From Merdibacter massiliensis (GTDB lineage: Bacteria; Bacillota_I; Bacilli_A; Erysipelotrichales; Erysipelotrichaceae), in assembly GCF_900155395.1 (NCBI RefSeq), contig NZ_LT699726.1, positions 219,419 to 283,418 of the forward strand: 64,000 bases of DNA, given 5' to 3'. The notes under the pieces were generated by a model. That model made no database searches and was not told the DNA's origin. It saw only the letters and a program-made list of their open reading frames with translations. Made by a program: the position numbers and the translations under genes. This document shows, one piece after another, positions 20,841 to 32,055 of the stretch; position 1 is the first letter of the stretch; each line of letters begins with the position of its first letter.

Positions 20841-21713
20841 TTATCCAAAATATTGGTATAAAAAGTGATAAACACCTTCTTTTTTATTAGATAAGGTTAT
20901 ATTTGATGCAAGTTGTTTAGTTTTGACATCTGCATTTCCCATAGCAATACTATTTGGAAAAGACAAGAATACAGAGTGATCGTTGGCACTGTCGCCAAAT
21001 ACAAGGACATGTTCTTTGTTGATTGCTGTTTCTTTACATACCTTCAGCAATGCCTGCGCCTTATTTACGTTTTTATGATTGATTTCGATGCAATAGGGAG
21101 ATAAAGAAAAAATACTGAATTGAGAAGGAACATGTTTATCTAAATAGTTTTGCATTCGTTTGATTTGATGCGGCAATCCCCGAAAACAAAGTTTATATGC
21201 ATTTTCTTTTAGCGAGATTGGCAAGTCTGGAACGATCTCTACCATAGAGAAAAGATTTTGAATAACTTTCGATCCTGTAGAGTATTTTTTTGCAACAAGA
21301 AATACTTTGTTCAAGTATTTGTTTCCTTCCAAATAATAACGATCTTTATAAGGAGCATAGATAAACATATGAAAAGCGCGTCCAACATGAATCAAATAAT
21401 CACTTTCATTTTTCCGCAGTGAAGAAAACTTATAAAGTGTATTTGTTTCATAATTATAGATTCCTGCACCATTGGTATAGATCAGGAAACCATTAAATTG
21501 AGACAATTGCAATTCTTTGGCATATCGTTTCATTTCAAAGAGACTGCGACCGCTGCATAAAGCAATGCGAATACCTTTTTTTTGTAAATGAAGCAGATAT
21601 TCTATGCTTTTGACAGGAATATTTTCTTTCTGATCTAAAAGTGTTCCATCTAAATCCATCGCAATTAATTTAATTGCTTTTGGAGATGTCTTGAGATTGA
21701 TCGTCGTTTTCAT
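20841..21713 (-). CDS. Cof-type HAD phosphatase
   Basis: 290 aa from ATG 21713. Motif I is DLDGTLLD, motif II is CSGR, and motif IV is FGDSANDHSVF. A C2B-type cap lies between them, as in Cof/YkrA phosphatases that act on sugar phosphates or cofactors. The start overlaps the end of the upstream DUF3284 gene by 44 bases, so the two are co-transcribed. The substrate is unknown. Confidence 0.88.
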   Translation of the reverse strand: MKTTINLKTSPKAIKLIAMDLDGTLLDQKENIPVKSIEYLLHLQKKGIRIALCSGRSLFEMKRYAKELQLSQFNGFLIYTNGAGIYNYETNTLYKFSSLRKNESDYLIHVGRAFHMFIYAPYKDRYYLEGNKYLNKVFLVAKKYSTGSKVIQNLFSMVEIVPDLPISLKENAYKLCFRGLPHQIKRMQNYLDKHVPSQFSIFSLSPYCIEINHKNVNKAQALLKVCKETAINKEHVLVFGDSANDHSVFLSFPNSIAMGNADVKTKQLASNITLSNKKEGVYHFLYQYFG

Positions 21714-22170
21714 TATTTTCTGTTTCTTCCTCTTTTTGTGAGCTGTTGCGTTTTTCAATTACATATTTTTCAATATTAGCTAAACGTTTTTTTGTGCGGC
21801 GAATGCCCGTTGTTTTTGCAAAAAGTGCAGTGAATCCAGTATCACCGCTTTTTCCATTTGACTTGATCAATTCTTCTTTATAAGTGATACCAATTCCTTC
21901 ATCTAATGGTTCGACAGAGTAACTCATGAAATTGGAACCATTTGTGGAATCAATGCGTGAGCTGTAAACCTTTGGATATTCGTATGCTGTGATCGTTACT
22001 TGGTAAGACTGCCGTTTATTTACTTTTTTGGTATAGGACATTCCTCTTTTGATATTTTTGGGACGGACATGTTTACCGGTTGCCTGTTGAATATCAAGGG
22101 CAATAGCCTCACTGATTGCGTCAAAAAATTCTTCTGGAGTAATCATTAGCTGTACATTCACTTCCATCAT
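21670..22170 (-). CDS. DUF3284-like protein
   Basis: 166 aa. The pattern TPEEFFDAISEAIALDIQQATGK, the SYTKK segment and SYSVEPLDEGIGITYKEE resemble DUF3284, a START/Bet-v1-like family usually found in beta-glucoside PTS operons. The C-terminal 25 residues are an acidic Gln/Asn-rich tail. Here it precedes a HAD phosphatase and lies, across an IS110 insertion, next to a GH4 glucosidase. Function unknown; family assignment from memory of the pattern. Confidence 0.65.
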   Translation of the reverse strand: MMEVNVQLMITPEEFFDAISEAIALDIQQATGKHVRPKNIKRGMSYTKKVNKRQSYQVTITAYEYPKVYSSRIDSTNGSNFMSYSVEPLDEGIGITYKEELIKSNGKSGDTGFTALFAKTTGIRRTKKRLANIEKYVIEKRNSSQKEEETENNENDDQSQDISKSN

Positions 22171-22429
22171 AATACCTCAACTTTCGTATTAAAAAATCTA
22201 AATATATATTAACATTTTTCAATTTGAAGCGATAGAAATTTTCGCTTGAAAACGTATAGAGAAGTTTAATTATTTTCCAAAGGCTTAGGAAATAGTTTAG
22301 TTGAGAATGAGATGAAACAGATTTTATAATGACATTAATGATACAGAAAGAAAGTGTGAGGATGAAGTGTGAATAAAACTGTAAAAAAAAAGCCGACTTA
22401 AAAATAAGTAGTAAAAATATCGAAAAAAT

Positions 22430-23686
22430 TTATAAGTTGATTTGAATAGAAGATATATCAATGCCGGATTGTTTCAAAAAGTTTAATGCTTCTTCAACTG
22501 TTAGTGATTGTTTGGTATCGGATCGTGGATTCATGAAGGATTCATAATCCGTTGGTTGAAATACTTCGCCTGTTAGGATCATGTGATAGATACTGACCAA
22601 CATCATGCGTGCGATCGCAATGATGGCTTTCTTGTGACCACGTCGTTTCTTGATATTGGAATACTTTCTTCCAAAATAAGATGTCTTATCTTTGATGGTC
22701 GATAAAGCACATTGGACAAGCAGTGGTTTGAGATATTGTCCAGCTTTGGAGATACGAACTGACTTTTTCTTGCCGGCACTTTCGTTGTTGGCAGGAGAAA
22801 GTCCAGCCCAACTGACAAGTTGTTTGTCGGATTCAAACTGAGACATATCGATTCCTATTTCAGAGATGATCAGAATGGCCGATAAGGAACTAATTCCTTT
22901 TATTTGTGTGATATGCTGGAAAGATTCGCGTAAAGGATAAGCCCGCTTGACCAATTCTGCTTCACATGAATTGATGAGTTGATCCAAGTACTCCATATGA
23001 TTCAATGATTTTTCCATCTTGAATCGTTGATCCGCTTCGATGTGATAGCCGTGAAGGGAGTCTAGTATCTTATCTTTGTTCTTACAATTTTTGTGAATGA
23101 GTTTTAAGATCTTGTCATCATCAATCACGTTTGGCTTCATGACTTCTTTCATGATATTGGAAGCTGTCTTGCCAAAAGGATCGGAGACAACAGAAGCTAA
23201 TCCGATATTGGAAACGGTCATACAGTTCTGATAACGATTCCGTTCTGAAGAACGCATGCAGACCAGCTTGTATCGGTAACGGGCGATCTCACGCAGTTCT
23301 CGGATTTCTTTTGGAGGGATAAACGAGAATTTGATCAGATCATGTTTGAAGAGATCACAGATCCATTTGGAATCTTTCTTATCAGTTTTTTTGCCTTTGA
23401 TGGCTTTGACATACTTGGGATGAGTTAAATGGACATTGATCTCACCTTCAAGAATGTTGAAGATAGGGATCCAGTATTTACCGGTAGATTCCATGCAGAC
23501 ATCACAACAGTGATAAGAATTCAGCCAATCCTTTAAACGATATAGGTCCGAGTTTAAAGTGGAAAAAGATTGTTGGAAATATTCTGTGATGTTCGACTGT
23601 CTATCGGTGATACCAATAGTAGCGACGACCAGATCTTTGTGAACATCCATGCCACAGCAGTTGAAACGAACGATTTTCATTGCCAT
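22430..23686 (-). CDS. IS110-family DEDD transposase
   Basis: 418 aa. The N-terminal RuvC-like domain has CGMDVHKD, the CMESTGKYW Glu and the KTDKKDSKW Asp pair, giving the DEDD tetrad. The C-terminal Tnp20 domain has the helix-hairpin-like QIKGISSLSAILIISEIG and WAGLSPANNESAGKKK, where the catalytic Ser is expected. AAGGAG stands about 8 bases before the ATG at 23686. The reading frame is intact, so the element may be active. Recombination in this family is guided by an RNA from the upstream noncoding end. Confidence 0.93.
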   Translation of the reverse strand: MAMKIVRFNCCGMDVHKDLVVATIGITDRQSNITEYFQQSFSTLNSDLYRLKDWLNSYHCCDVCMESTGKYWIPIFNILEGEINVHLTHPKYVKAIKGKKTDKKDSKWICDLFKHDLIKFSFIPPKEIRELREIARYRYKLVCMRSSERNRYQNCMTVSNIGLASVVSDPFGKTASNIMKEVMKPNVIDDDKILKLIHKNCKNKDKILDSLHGYHIEADQRFKMEKSLNHMEYLDQLINSCEAELVKRAYPLRESFQHITQIKGISSLSAILIISEIGIDMSQFESDKQLVSWAGLSPANNESAGKKKSVRISKAGQYLKPLLVQCALSTIKDKTSYFGRKYSNIKKRRGHKKAIIAIARMMLVSIYHMILTGEVFQPTDYESFMNPRSDTKQSLTVEEALNFLKQSGIDISSIQINL

Positions 23687-23712
23687 ATAAAAAAGCTCCT
23701 TTCATACAAAAG

Positions 23713-23896
23713 GAGAGGTGGCATTGACTGTCATCAAAGCGAATCGACAACAGTTGATTGAACAATCATAAGTGTCCAGGCTCAAAGTCCTACTTATTTG
23801 TGCTTGATATGATGACGGCAACTTATAAAAATACAGGATATTCAATTGAGTAGAATTCCTACTCACCTCCACGTGCTCTGTAGTATACCACCTCTC
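23713..23896 (-). ncRNA. Candidate IS110 bridge RNA, copy 1
   Basis: Noncoding region directly upstream of the transposase. A 9-bp perfect inverted repeat, GAGAGGTGG (23713-23721) and CCACCTCTC (23888-23896), could close a structured RNA of about 184 nt. Inside are at least two further helices: GAGTAG/CTACTC around an AATTC loop near 23850, and ATAAGT/ACTTAT flanking an internal loop near 23770-23800. Placement and folding suit a bridge RNA, but guide loops were not matched to donor or target, so this is inference. Confidence 0.5.
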
Positions 23897-23918
23897 TTAT
23901 AGGGTAACACGAAAATAA

Positions 23919-25319
<1,401 letters not shown>

Positions 25320-25332
25320 GGAGGAAAAAACA

Positions 25333-25950
25333 ATGGGTAAAGATTACAGTTTATGGGCAGAGGCGAAAACAAAGCATGGCTTAGCTGCAGATGAAGTCAT
25401 TTCAGGTTTACAAAAAGCAATTCGCCGTTCAATGACAGAATTAGCTTGTCGCTATGCATATGAACTTTATACGACAAGTCCAGTATTGCTGGAAAAAGTA
25501 TGGAGCCGATTGATGTCAATCTCGGTAGAGGATATTGGATTTGGAAATTTAGATGCAGCAAGACATATTTATGTATTAAATCAAATGCGCAAGGAATATG
25601 CTTATGATGATCCAGATCAGCCGATGTATTTTATTCATGCAATCCGTATATTGTGTTCAAGTCAAAAAGATCGTTCAAGTGATTTCTTAAAGAACATCGT
25701 GATCAAGACAGCTGCCATGGGAGAAGTACCGGAGATAATCGATCTTGCTTTGGATAAACATACAAAACGAGGAAAAGCAATGGGCAGAGACTCGAAACAC
25801 TTCTTTAACGAAGCTTGCAAAGTATTTCCGCAAGCAGAGGTAGATAATGATTATCGCGAGCGTTATGGAAAGATTCTAGAAGAATATGAAGAATATGATC
25901 CGGAAAAAGTTGAAGAAGATGCTTTTCAATATGCAGTAGGTCGTGTATAA
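25333..25950 (+). CDS. Stand-alone RarA/MgsA C-terminal-domain-like protein
   Basis: 205 aa. The segment ISGLQKAIRRS with a later SVEDIGFGN resembles the AAA-associated C-terminal part of RarA (MgsA) clamp-loader-like ATPases, where a similar AIRGSD...EDIGLAN pattern occurs. No Walker A or B is present, so the ATPase half is missing by design or loss. The gene starts 13 bases after GH4 with AAGGAGG and is complete with its own start. Function unknown. The assignment rests on a short pattern. Confidence 0.55.
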   Translation: MGKDYSLWAEAKTKHGLAADEVISGLQKAIRRSMTELACRYAYELYTTSPVLLEKVWSRLMSISVEDIGFGNLDAARHIYVLNQMRKEYAYDDPDQPMYFIHAIRILCSSQKDRSSDFLKNIVIKTAAMGEVPEIIDLALDKHTKRGKAMGRDSKHFFNEACKVFPQAEVDNDYRERYGKILEEYEEYDPEKVEEDAFQYAVGRV

Positions 25951-25954
25951 TGGT

Positions 25955-26080
25955 GATGACGAATATCCTGTCATGTAAGGATATTGGTTGATGAAGTCCC
26001 ATTTCATCAACCCTCGCTTTGCATAAAACATTAGAAACTATCGAAGTGATGTCCAAAAGAAACCCCCGGGGTTTCTTTTT
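25955..26080 (+). promoter_or_regulatory. Structured leader/attenuator of the MATE gene
   Basis: Two adjacent hairpins (AATATCCT/AGGATATT at 25962-25985; GGTTGATGAA/TTTCATCAACC at 25986-26012) precede a perfect terminator stem AAAAGAAACCCC / GGGGTTTCTTTT with T run at 26055-26080. Only 21 bases separate the terminator from the MATE ATG, too little for a promoter, so it should act as an attenuator. An 11-codon open frame (ATG 25955 to TGA) overlaps the first hairpin. I did not recognise a known riboswitch class. Confidence 0.5.
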
Positions 26081-26101
26081 ATGTGTAAAGGAGGAAACAA
26101 T

Positions 26102-27433
26102 ATGGAAAATAAAATGGGAACAATGGAAATAAAAAAACTAATCATAACAATGTCATTGCCAATCATGATATCGATGCTGGTACAAGCCTTGTATAATATC
26201 ATCGACAGTATGTTTGTAGCAAGAGTGAGTGAAGATGCTTTGGCTGCAGTATCTTTATGTTATCCAATTCAAATGATCATGGTTGCAGTGGCATGCGGAA
26301 CAGGAGTCGGGATCAATGCGATGCTGTCTCGCTATTTAGGAGAGAAAAAGCAAGAAAAAGCAAATCAAGTTGCAGCACACGGCTTATTTACTGCAATTTG
26401 TAACTGGATCGTATTTGCTCTGATTGGGATCTTCTTTTCAAGAAAATTTCTGCAGTTATTCTCAAATGATCCAGCAATCATAGATATGGGAATTTCCTAT
26501 ATGCGTGTTTGTACGATTCTTTCTTTTGGTGTTTTTGTGGAGATAACATATGAAAGGATCATGCAGTCAACAGGAAACACAATTTATAACATGATCATTC
26601 AGGGAATAGGAGCCATTGTGAATATCATATTAGATCCCATTTTCATATTCGGCATGTTTCATTTACCGGCTATGGGTGTAACAGGAGCTGCAATTGCAAC
26701 AGTGATTGGCCAGATCATCGCAATGCTGATTGGTATTGTGATTACGCAGAAAAAAGTAAAAGAAGTACAAATTTCTATTCATGATTTTCATATCGACAGT
26801 CATATTCTAAGAGTAATATATCGAATCGGGATCCCGGCTATCCTAATGCAGTCGATCATGAGCTTTATGACTGTTATAATGAACATGATATTAGTTACCT
26901 TCTCGGAGACAGCAGTCTCGGTGTTTAGTATTTATTACAAGTTGCAGCAATTTGTATTCATGGCGGTCATTGGGATGAATAATGCTTTGATTCCAATTGT
27001 ATCTTATAATTACGGAGCTAGAAAAATGGAACGAATTCATCACTCCATTCGTTTTTCTATACTGGTATCGTGTATCATCATGGGGATTGGCACATGTTTA
27101 TTTGAACTGTTTCCTGCACAGCTGCTGTTTTTATTTGATGCAAAAGAGAATATGTTAGCAATTGGGATACCAGCTTTGCGAATTATCTCATTGTCATTTC
27201 TGTTTGCAGGTATTTCAATGGTAGCCTGTTCGGTATTTCAAGCATTGGGATCTCCAACGTATTCTTTGATTATTACATTATTGCGGCAAATGATATTATT
27301 GTTGCCTTTAGTATACTTCTTATCTTCAATGTTTGGATTGAATCAATGTTGGTGGGCGTTTTTGATTACAGAAATAGTATGTGCATGTATCGCATTTGTT
27401 CTATTGAAAAAAATAAAAAAACAGATCTTATAG
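26102..27433 (+). CDS. MATE family multidrug efflux protein
   Basis: 443 aa from ATG 26102, with AAAGGAGG upstream; the longer frame begins inside the terminator tail. About twelve hydrophobic segments are present. The N-terminal LPIMISMLVQALYNIIDSMFVARV pattern in parts and the repeated GIPAI region in the second half are typical of MATE/NorM-like proteins of the MepA/DinF branch. It exports cationic drugs against Na+ or H+ at the membrane. The substrate is unknown. Expression probably depends on the attenuator-like leader. Confidence 0.9.
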   Translation: MENKMGTMEIKKLIITMSLPIMISMLVQALYNIIDSMFVARVSEDALAAVSLCYPIQMIMVAVACGTGVGINAMLSRYLGEKKQEKANQVAAHGLFTAICNWIVFALIGIFFSRKFLQLFSNDPAIIDMGISYMRVCTILSFGVFVEITYERIMQSTGNTIYNMIIQGIGAIVNIILDPIFIFGMFHLPAMGVTGAAIATVIGQIIAMLIGIVITQKKVKEVQISIHDFHIDSHILRVIYRIGIPAILMQSIMSFMTVIMNMILVTFSETAVSVFSIYYKLQQFVFMAVIGMNNALIPIVSYNYGARKMERIHHSIRFSILVSCIIMGIGTCLFELFPAQLLFLFDAKENMLAIGIPALRIISLSFLFAGISMVACSVFQALGSPTYSLIITLLRQMILLLPLVYFLSSMFGLNQCWWAFLITEIVCACIAFVLLKKIKKQIL

Positions 27434-27523
27434 GAAGTCATGCAGATGCCAGAGCGCATTATTGTTCTTGTTAAAAGAATATGATAAAATGATATCAATT
27501 AAAAAAGGGGAGATACGCTTTTT

Positions 27524-28795
27524 ATGGATCCAGACTTATCGGCACAGATATTTGTTTTGATTGTTTTGTTAATGTTATCTGCATTTTTTTCTTCAGCAGA
27601 GACTGCATTGGTTTCTACAAATAAGATTCGCATGCGTACTTTATCGGATGAAGGGAATGCACGCGCAAAGCTCGTTTTAAAAATATTAGATAATCAAGCA
27701 AAAATGCTCAGTGCAATATTGATTGGCAACAACTTGGTAAATACAGCAGCAGCAAGTATTGCAACAACGATTGCTTATTCATTTGGCGGGGCTGCAGTTG
27801 GTGTGGCAACTTTCATCATTACGCTGTTGATTTTGATTTTTGGTGAAATTACACCAAAAACGATGGCAACCGAAAAGTCAGAGAAAATCGCTTTAGCCTA
27901 TGCACCGATCATTTCTTTTTTGATGAAGTTATTGACCCCGGTCATCGTATTTATCAATGCATTTAGTTATGTCATTCTGCGTTTGTTTGGGGCTAAATCT
28001 GATTCTAATCGTCAAACTTTGACAGAATCAGAATTGCGGACGATCGTGGATGTATCGCATGAAGAAGGCGTTATTGAAAAAGATGAAAAGGAAATGATCA
28101 ATAAAGTATTTGATCTGGGGGATACTAAAGCAAAAGATGTTATGGTACCGCGGGTCCATGTAGTAATGGCAAAACGTGATAGTACCTATCAGGATCTGAT
28201 TGAATTATTCCGTCAGGAACAGTTTACACGTATTCCAATATATGATGGATCAGTGGATAATATTGTCGGTCTTGTAAATATGAAAGATTTATTATTATAT
28301 CAGGACCTGAATGATTTTCATATCGATAAGATCCTGCGTAAACCATATTTTACTTATGAAAATAAACCTGTGAGCGATCTTTTATTTGAAATGAAGTATT
28401 CTACTTTTAATTTAGCAATTGTAATGGATGAATATGGTGAAATGGTCGGCATCATTACAGTAGAAGATATCGTTGAGGAGATCGTTGGGGATGTACATGA
28501 TGAGTATGATGCACAAGAAGAAGAAAAAATCAAACAAATCAGTGAATATATTTATGAAGTAAAAGGATATATCAGTTTACATGATCTGAATTCAACATTG
28601 CATTTAGATCTAAATAGTGAAAATTTTGACTCGATCGGTGGATTAGTAATTGATCGTTTAGGACGTTTACCAAAATTGAATGACAGCATTACGTTAGACA
28701 ATGGTATAAAAATTGAAGTAACAGCTTTAGAGAAAAATCGAATTGAAGAAGTGCATTTAACACTTCCAAAAAAGGAAAAAAGTGAATCTCAATAA
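27524..28795 (+). CDS. CNNM/CorC-type protein with DUF21 and CBS domains
   Basis: 423 aa. An N-terminal DUF21 membrane domain (about 1-180, three to four segments, SAFFSSAETALVSTNK) is followed by a CBS pair (about 205-330, with VMVPRVHVV and AIVMDEYGEMVGIITVEDIVEEIVGDV) and a C-terminal CorC/HlyC domain. Family members are Mg2+ or other divalent cation exporters, often misnamed hemolysins. It has its own promoter-like TTGTTA and GATAAAAT before a GGGGAG site. The ion is not shown by sequence. Confidence 0.9.
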   Translation: MDPDLSAQIFVLIVLLMLSAFFSSAETALVSTNKIRMRTLSDEGNARAKLVLKILDNQAKMLSAILIGNNLVNTAAASIATTIAYSFGGAAVGVATFIITLLILIFGEITPKTMATEKSEKIALAYAPIISFLMKLLTPVIVFINAFSYVILRLFGAKSDSNRQTLTESELRTIVDVSHEEGVIEKDEKEMINKVFDLGDTKAKDVMVPRVHVVMAKRDSTYQDLIELFRQEQFTRIPIYDGSVDNIVGLVNMKDLLLYQDLNDFHIDKILRKPYFTYENKPVSDLLFEMKYSTFNLAIVMDEYGEMVGIITVEDIVEEIVGDVHDEYDAQEEEKIKQISEYIYEVKGYISLHDLNSTLHLDLNSENFDSIGGLVIDRLGRLPKLNDSITLDNGIKIEVTALEKNRIEEVHLTLPKKEKSESQ

Positions 28796-28815
28796 AACGA
28801 GAATTCACTTTTTTT
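28776..28815. terminator. Bidirectional terminator between CorC and antiporter genes
   Basis: Stem AAAAAGTGAATCTC / GAGAATTCACTTTTT with one bulge. The corC stop codon lies in the loop. Confidence 0.85.
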
Positions 28816-28828
28816 CTTGGAAAATATA

Positions 28829-30025
28829 TTATTCTCTTTCTAATAGCCGCTTGTAAGAAAAGTCAATTCCTATGGCACCTAAAGGTGCTGTGATCAATAT
28901 TCCTAATACAGCAACAGATAATACAATTGGTCCACAGGATAATCCCATGGCTAATGGAACAGAACCAATCGCTGCTTGTACGGTTGCTTTCGGTAAATAG
29001 GCTATTGTACAGAAAAGACGTTCTTTTTTATTTAAAGGGGATCGTAAAAGACAAATCGAAACACCAATAGAGCGAACACACAAGGCAATACAAATCATAG
29101 CAATGGCAGCTAGACCAGCTTGCAATGTATAACGAATATCTACTGCTGCACCAACCAATACAAATAAGATCACTTCAGATGCAATCCACAATTTTCCAAA
29201 CTTTTCAGATAGTCGTTTCGATACAAAAGAGGGACTTTTCTTATTCAGTACACATGCCATTGCAATTACCGCTAATAATCCAGATATAGAAACAGTTCCT
29301 TTTAACCAGGATTCAATTGCTATAAAGAAGAATGAGATACCTAAAATAATAATGATCTTTGTACTATTTCTTACATAGTGTTTGTGGTTGTAGGCAGATT
29401 CAAAAAATAAGCTTAAAAGATAACCAACAACAGCACCTAATGCAATACCCAGCAAGATAGATACGGGAATAGAGATGAAGTCTGTGATATGTACGCTTCC
29501 TCCTTGAGCCATGCTAGAAAAAGTGGAAAATAAGACGATGACAAAGATATCATCACAAGAGGCACCAGCCATGATCAACTGAGGAATACCTTTCTTAGTT
29601 CCATATTTCTTTTCCATTAAATAGACCATTCGAGGCACTACGACAGCAGGAGAAACAGCAGCTAAGACGGAACCCATAACTGCAGCTTCAATAACAGAAA
29701 TATGCAATAGCATAGGTGCAAATAAGATATAACCTATTATTTCAAAAGAGGCAGGAAGAAAAGACATAAGGATAGCAGGACGGCCAACTTTTTTCAAATC
29801 TTCTAAGTTCAAAGATAAACCAGCTTTTAATAAAATAATGATCAATGCCATTTGCCGCAACTCGGAAGATATGGATAAGATAGATGGATCTAATAGATTG
29901 CATACATAGGGACCTAAAATAATGCCTGTAATAAGCATGCCAATGATCCGTGGTAATCGAAGGGCTTGTACGATGGACGCCATTGCTAATCCAATGATGA
30001 AAATAAAGCCAAGTGATGTTAACAT
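28829..30025 (-). CDS. Cation:proton antiporter (CPA family), fluoride-riboswitch regulated
   Basis: 398 aa from ATG 30025, chosen for AGGAGG eight bases upstream; the longer frame runs into the riboswitch. It has about twelve membrane segments. GMLITGIILGP and the double acidic pair in GASCDDIFVIVLF (the proton/ion-binding DD or ND site of CPA2-type antiporters) are visible. Because a fluoride aptamer precedes it, it probably helps fluoride resistance, as antiporters in this regulon are thought to do. No C-terminal RCK/TrkA domain is present. Confidence 0.87.
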   Translation of the reverse strand: MLTSLGFIFIIGLAMASIVQALRLPRIIGMLITGIILGPYVCNLLDPSILSISSELRQMALIIILLKAGLSLNLEDLKKVGRPAILMSFLPASFEIIGYILFAPMLLHISVIEAAVMGSVLAAVSPAVVVPRMVYLMEKKYGTKKGIPQLIMAGASCDDIFVIVLFSTFSSMAQGGSVHITDFISIPVSILLGIALGAVVGYLLSLFFESAYNHKHYVRNSTKIIIILGISFFFIAIESWLKGTVSISGLLAVIAMACVLNKKSPSFVSKRLSEKFGKLWIASEVILFVLVGAAVDIRYTLQAGLAAIAMICIALCVRSIGVSICLLRSPLNKKERLFCTIAYLPKATVQAAIGSVPLAMGLSCGPIVLSVAVLGILITAPLGAIGIDFSYKRLLERE

Positions 30026-30042
30026 GATATTCCTCCTAAAAT

Positions 30043-30086
30043 AAAAAAGCTGACAACCCGTGATAAAAATCACAGAAGTCATCAGC
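30043..30086 (-). terminator. Terminator/expression platform of the fluoride riboswitch
   Basis: On the minus strand GCTGA...GTGAT, a TTTT loop, ATCAC...TCAGC, then TTTTTT. Its 5' arm reuses the 3' strand of the aptamer (GCTGATGACTTCTG), so aptamer and terminator are mutually exclusive. Fluoride binding should prevent termination. Confidence 0.82.
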
Positions 30087-30127
30087 ATACATGCGGTTTA
30101 GGTTTCCCAAGGGAGAACTTCATTCCC
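30068..30127 (-). ncRNA. Fluoride riboswitch (crcB motif)
   Basis: Read on the minus strand the region has GGGAATGAAGTTCTCCC, then AACCGC, a short GCAT/ATGC helix, and GCTGATGACTTCTGT. GGGA pairs with TCCC. GAAGTT in the first loop pairs with GACTTC at the 3' end, as in the crcB motif. The conserved GCTGATGAC.TC is present. It lies in the leader of a proton antiporter gene and overlaps a terminator, the usual arrangement. An extra short insertion follows the first helix. Confidence 0.85.
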
Positions 30128-30271
30128 GAAAAGTATTTTACCGGATATTCTTTTTTTGTAAAGACCAATCAGCAGGATGCAGACTAAAAATGCTTGCTTG
30201 AGAAACAGAAATAAGAGAATTATAATAAAAGTGATGTTAATGATAAAAATAGACATAGAAAGGGGAAACAT

Positions 30272-30796
30272 ATGAATCAAGAATTTTTAAATTTAATTAA
30301 AAGTCGTCGCAGCATTCGTAGTTATGAAAATAAGAAAATTGATAAGGAACTGTTAGAGGCGGTATTAGAAGCAGGAACATATGCACCAACAGCAATGGGA
30401 AAGCAGTCACCTGTTATTGTAGCTGTTACAAATAAGAAATATCGTGATGAGCTTTCAAAATTGAACGCGGAAGTAATGGGTGCAGAAAATGACCCCTATT
30501 ATGGAGCACCAGTCATTGTGGTAGTATTGGCTGACGGAACAATGCCGACTTTTATTGAAGATGGAAGCTGTGTATTAGAAAATTTGATGCTAGCAGCGCA
30601 TGCTGTTGGTTTAGGAAGCGTATGGGTCAATCGTGAACGCCAAATTTTTGATAGTGAACGAGGGAAGCAATTGTTACAAGAGTGGGGTTTACCTGCTACA
30701 CTTCGAGGTGTGGGAGCAATTGCCTTAGGATATCCAAAGGGAGAGGTACCAAAGCCGAAAGAACGCAAGAAAGATTACATCGTTCATGTGGATTAA
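30272..30796 (+). CDS. Nitroreductase family protein
   Basis: 174 aa, full length for a small FMN-dependent nitroreductase. The N-terminal IKSRRSIRSYENKKI has the FMN-binding Arg cluster. APTAMGKQ and the late GAIALGYPKGE motif are typical. It probably reduces quinones or nitro compounds using NAD(P)H; the physiological substrate is unknown. It is divergent from the antiporter operon and followed by its own terminator. Confidence 0.9.
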   Translation: MNQEFLNLIKSRRSIRSYENKKIDKELLEAVLEAGTYAPTAMGKQSPVIVAVTNKKYRDELSKLNAEVMGAENDPYYGAPVIVVVLADGTMPTFIEDGSCVLENLMLAAHAVGLGSVWVNRERQIFDSERGKQLLQEWGLPATLRGVGAIALGYPKGEVPKPKERKKDYIVHVD

Positions 30797-30812
30797 TTAT
30801 TAAATATGAAAG

Positions 30813-30849
30813 AAACAGATTTATACTATTGCCTAAATCTGTTTTTTTT
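30813..30849 (+). terminator. Terminator of the nitroreductase gene
   Basis: 11-bp stem AAACAGATTTA / TAAATCTGTTT followed by a T run. Confidence 0.88.
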
Positions 30850-30896
30850 AATTTCATAGTCTAAATTGAATCATGAGGTTGAAAGGAGGAAGCAAA

Positions 30897-32015
<1,119 letters not shown>

Positions 32016-32016
32016 A

Positions 32017-32038
32017 AAGACTGCCGAAAGGCAGTCTT
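32017..32038 (+). terminator. Hairpin between collagen-like gene and glycosyltransferase
   Basis: AAGACTGCC, a GAAA tetraloop and GGCAGTCTT right after the stop codon. It lacks a T run, so it may stabilise the upstream mRNA or terminate only partly, allowing co-transcription. Confidence 0.5.
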
Positions 32039-32055
32039 ACATAGAGGTGAAAAAG

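Larger units (their letters stand above)
22380..23900 (-). mobile_element. IS110-family insertion sequence (copy 1)
   Basis: An intact DEDD transposase gene with a noncoding region of roughly 200 bases upstream of it (plus-strand right side), as in the IS110 group, where the bridge RNA is encoded there. Family members lack clear terminal inverted repeats, so the ends given are approximate. It separates the minus-strand DUF3284/HAD pair from the GH4 gene. The stretch 22171-22429 contains no gene. Confidence 0.75.

Noticed and set aside
30098..30280. 60-residue minus-strand frame upstream of the antiporter
   Set aside because: It overlaps the fluoride aptamer and the nitroreductase start and has no ribosome site.
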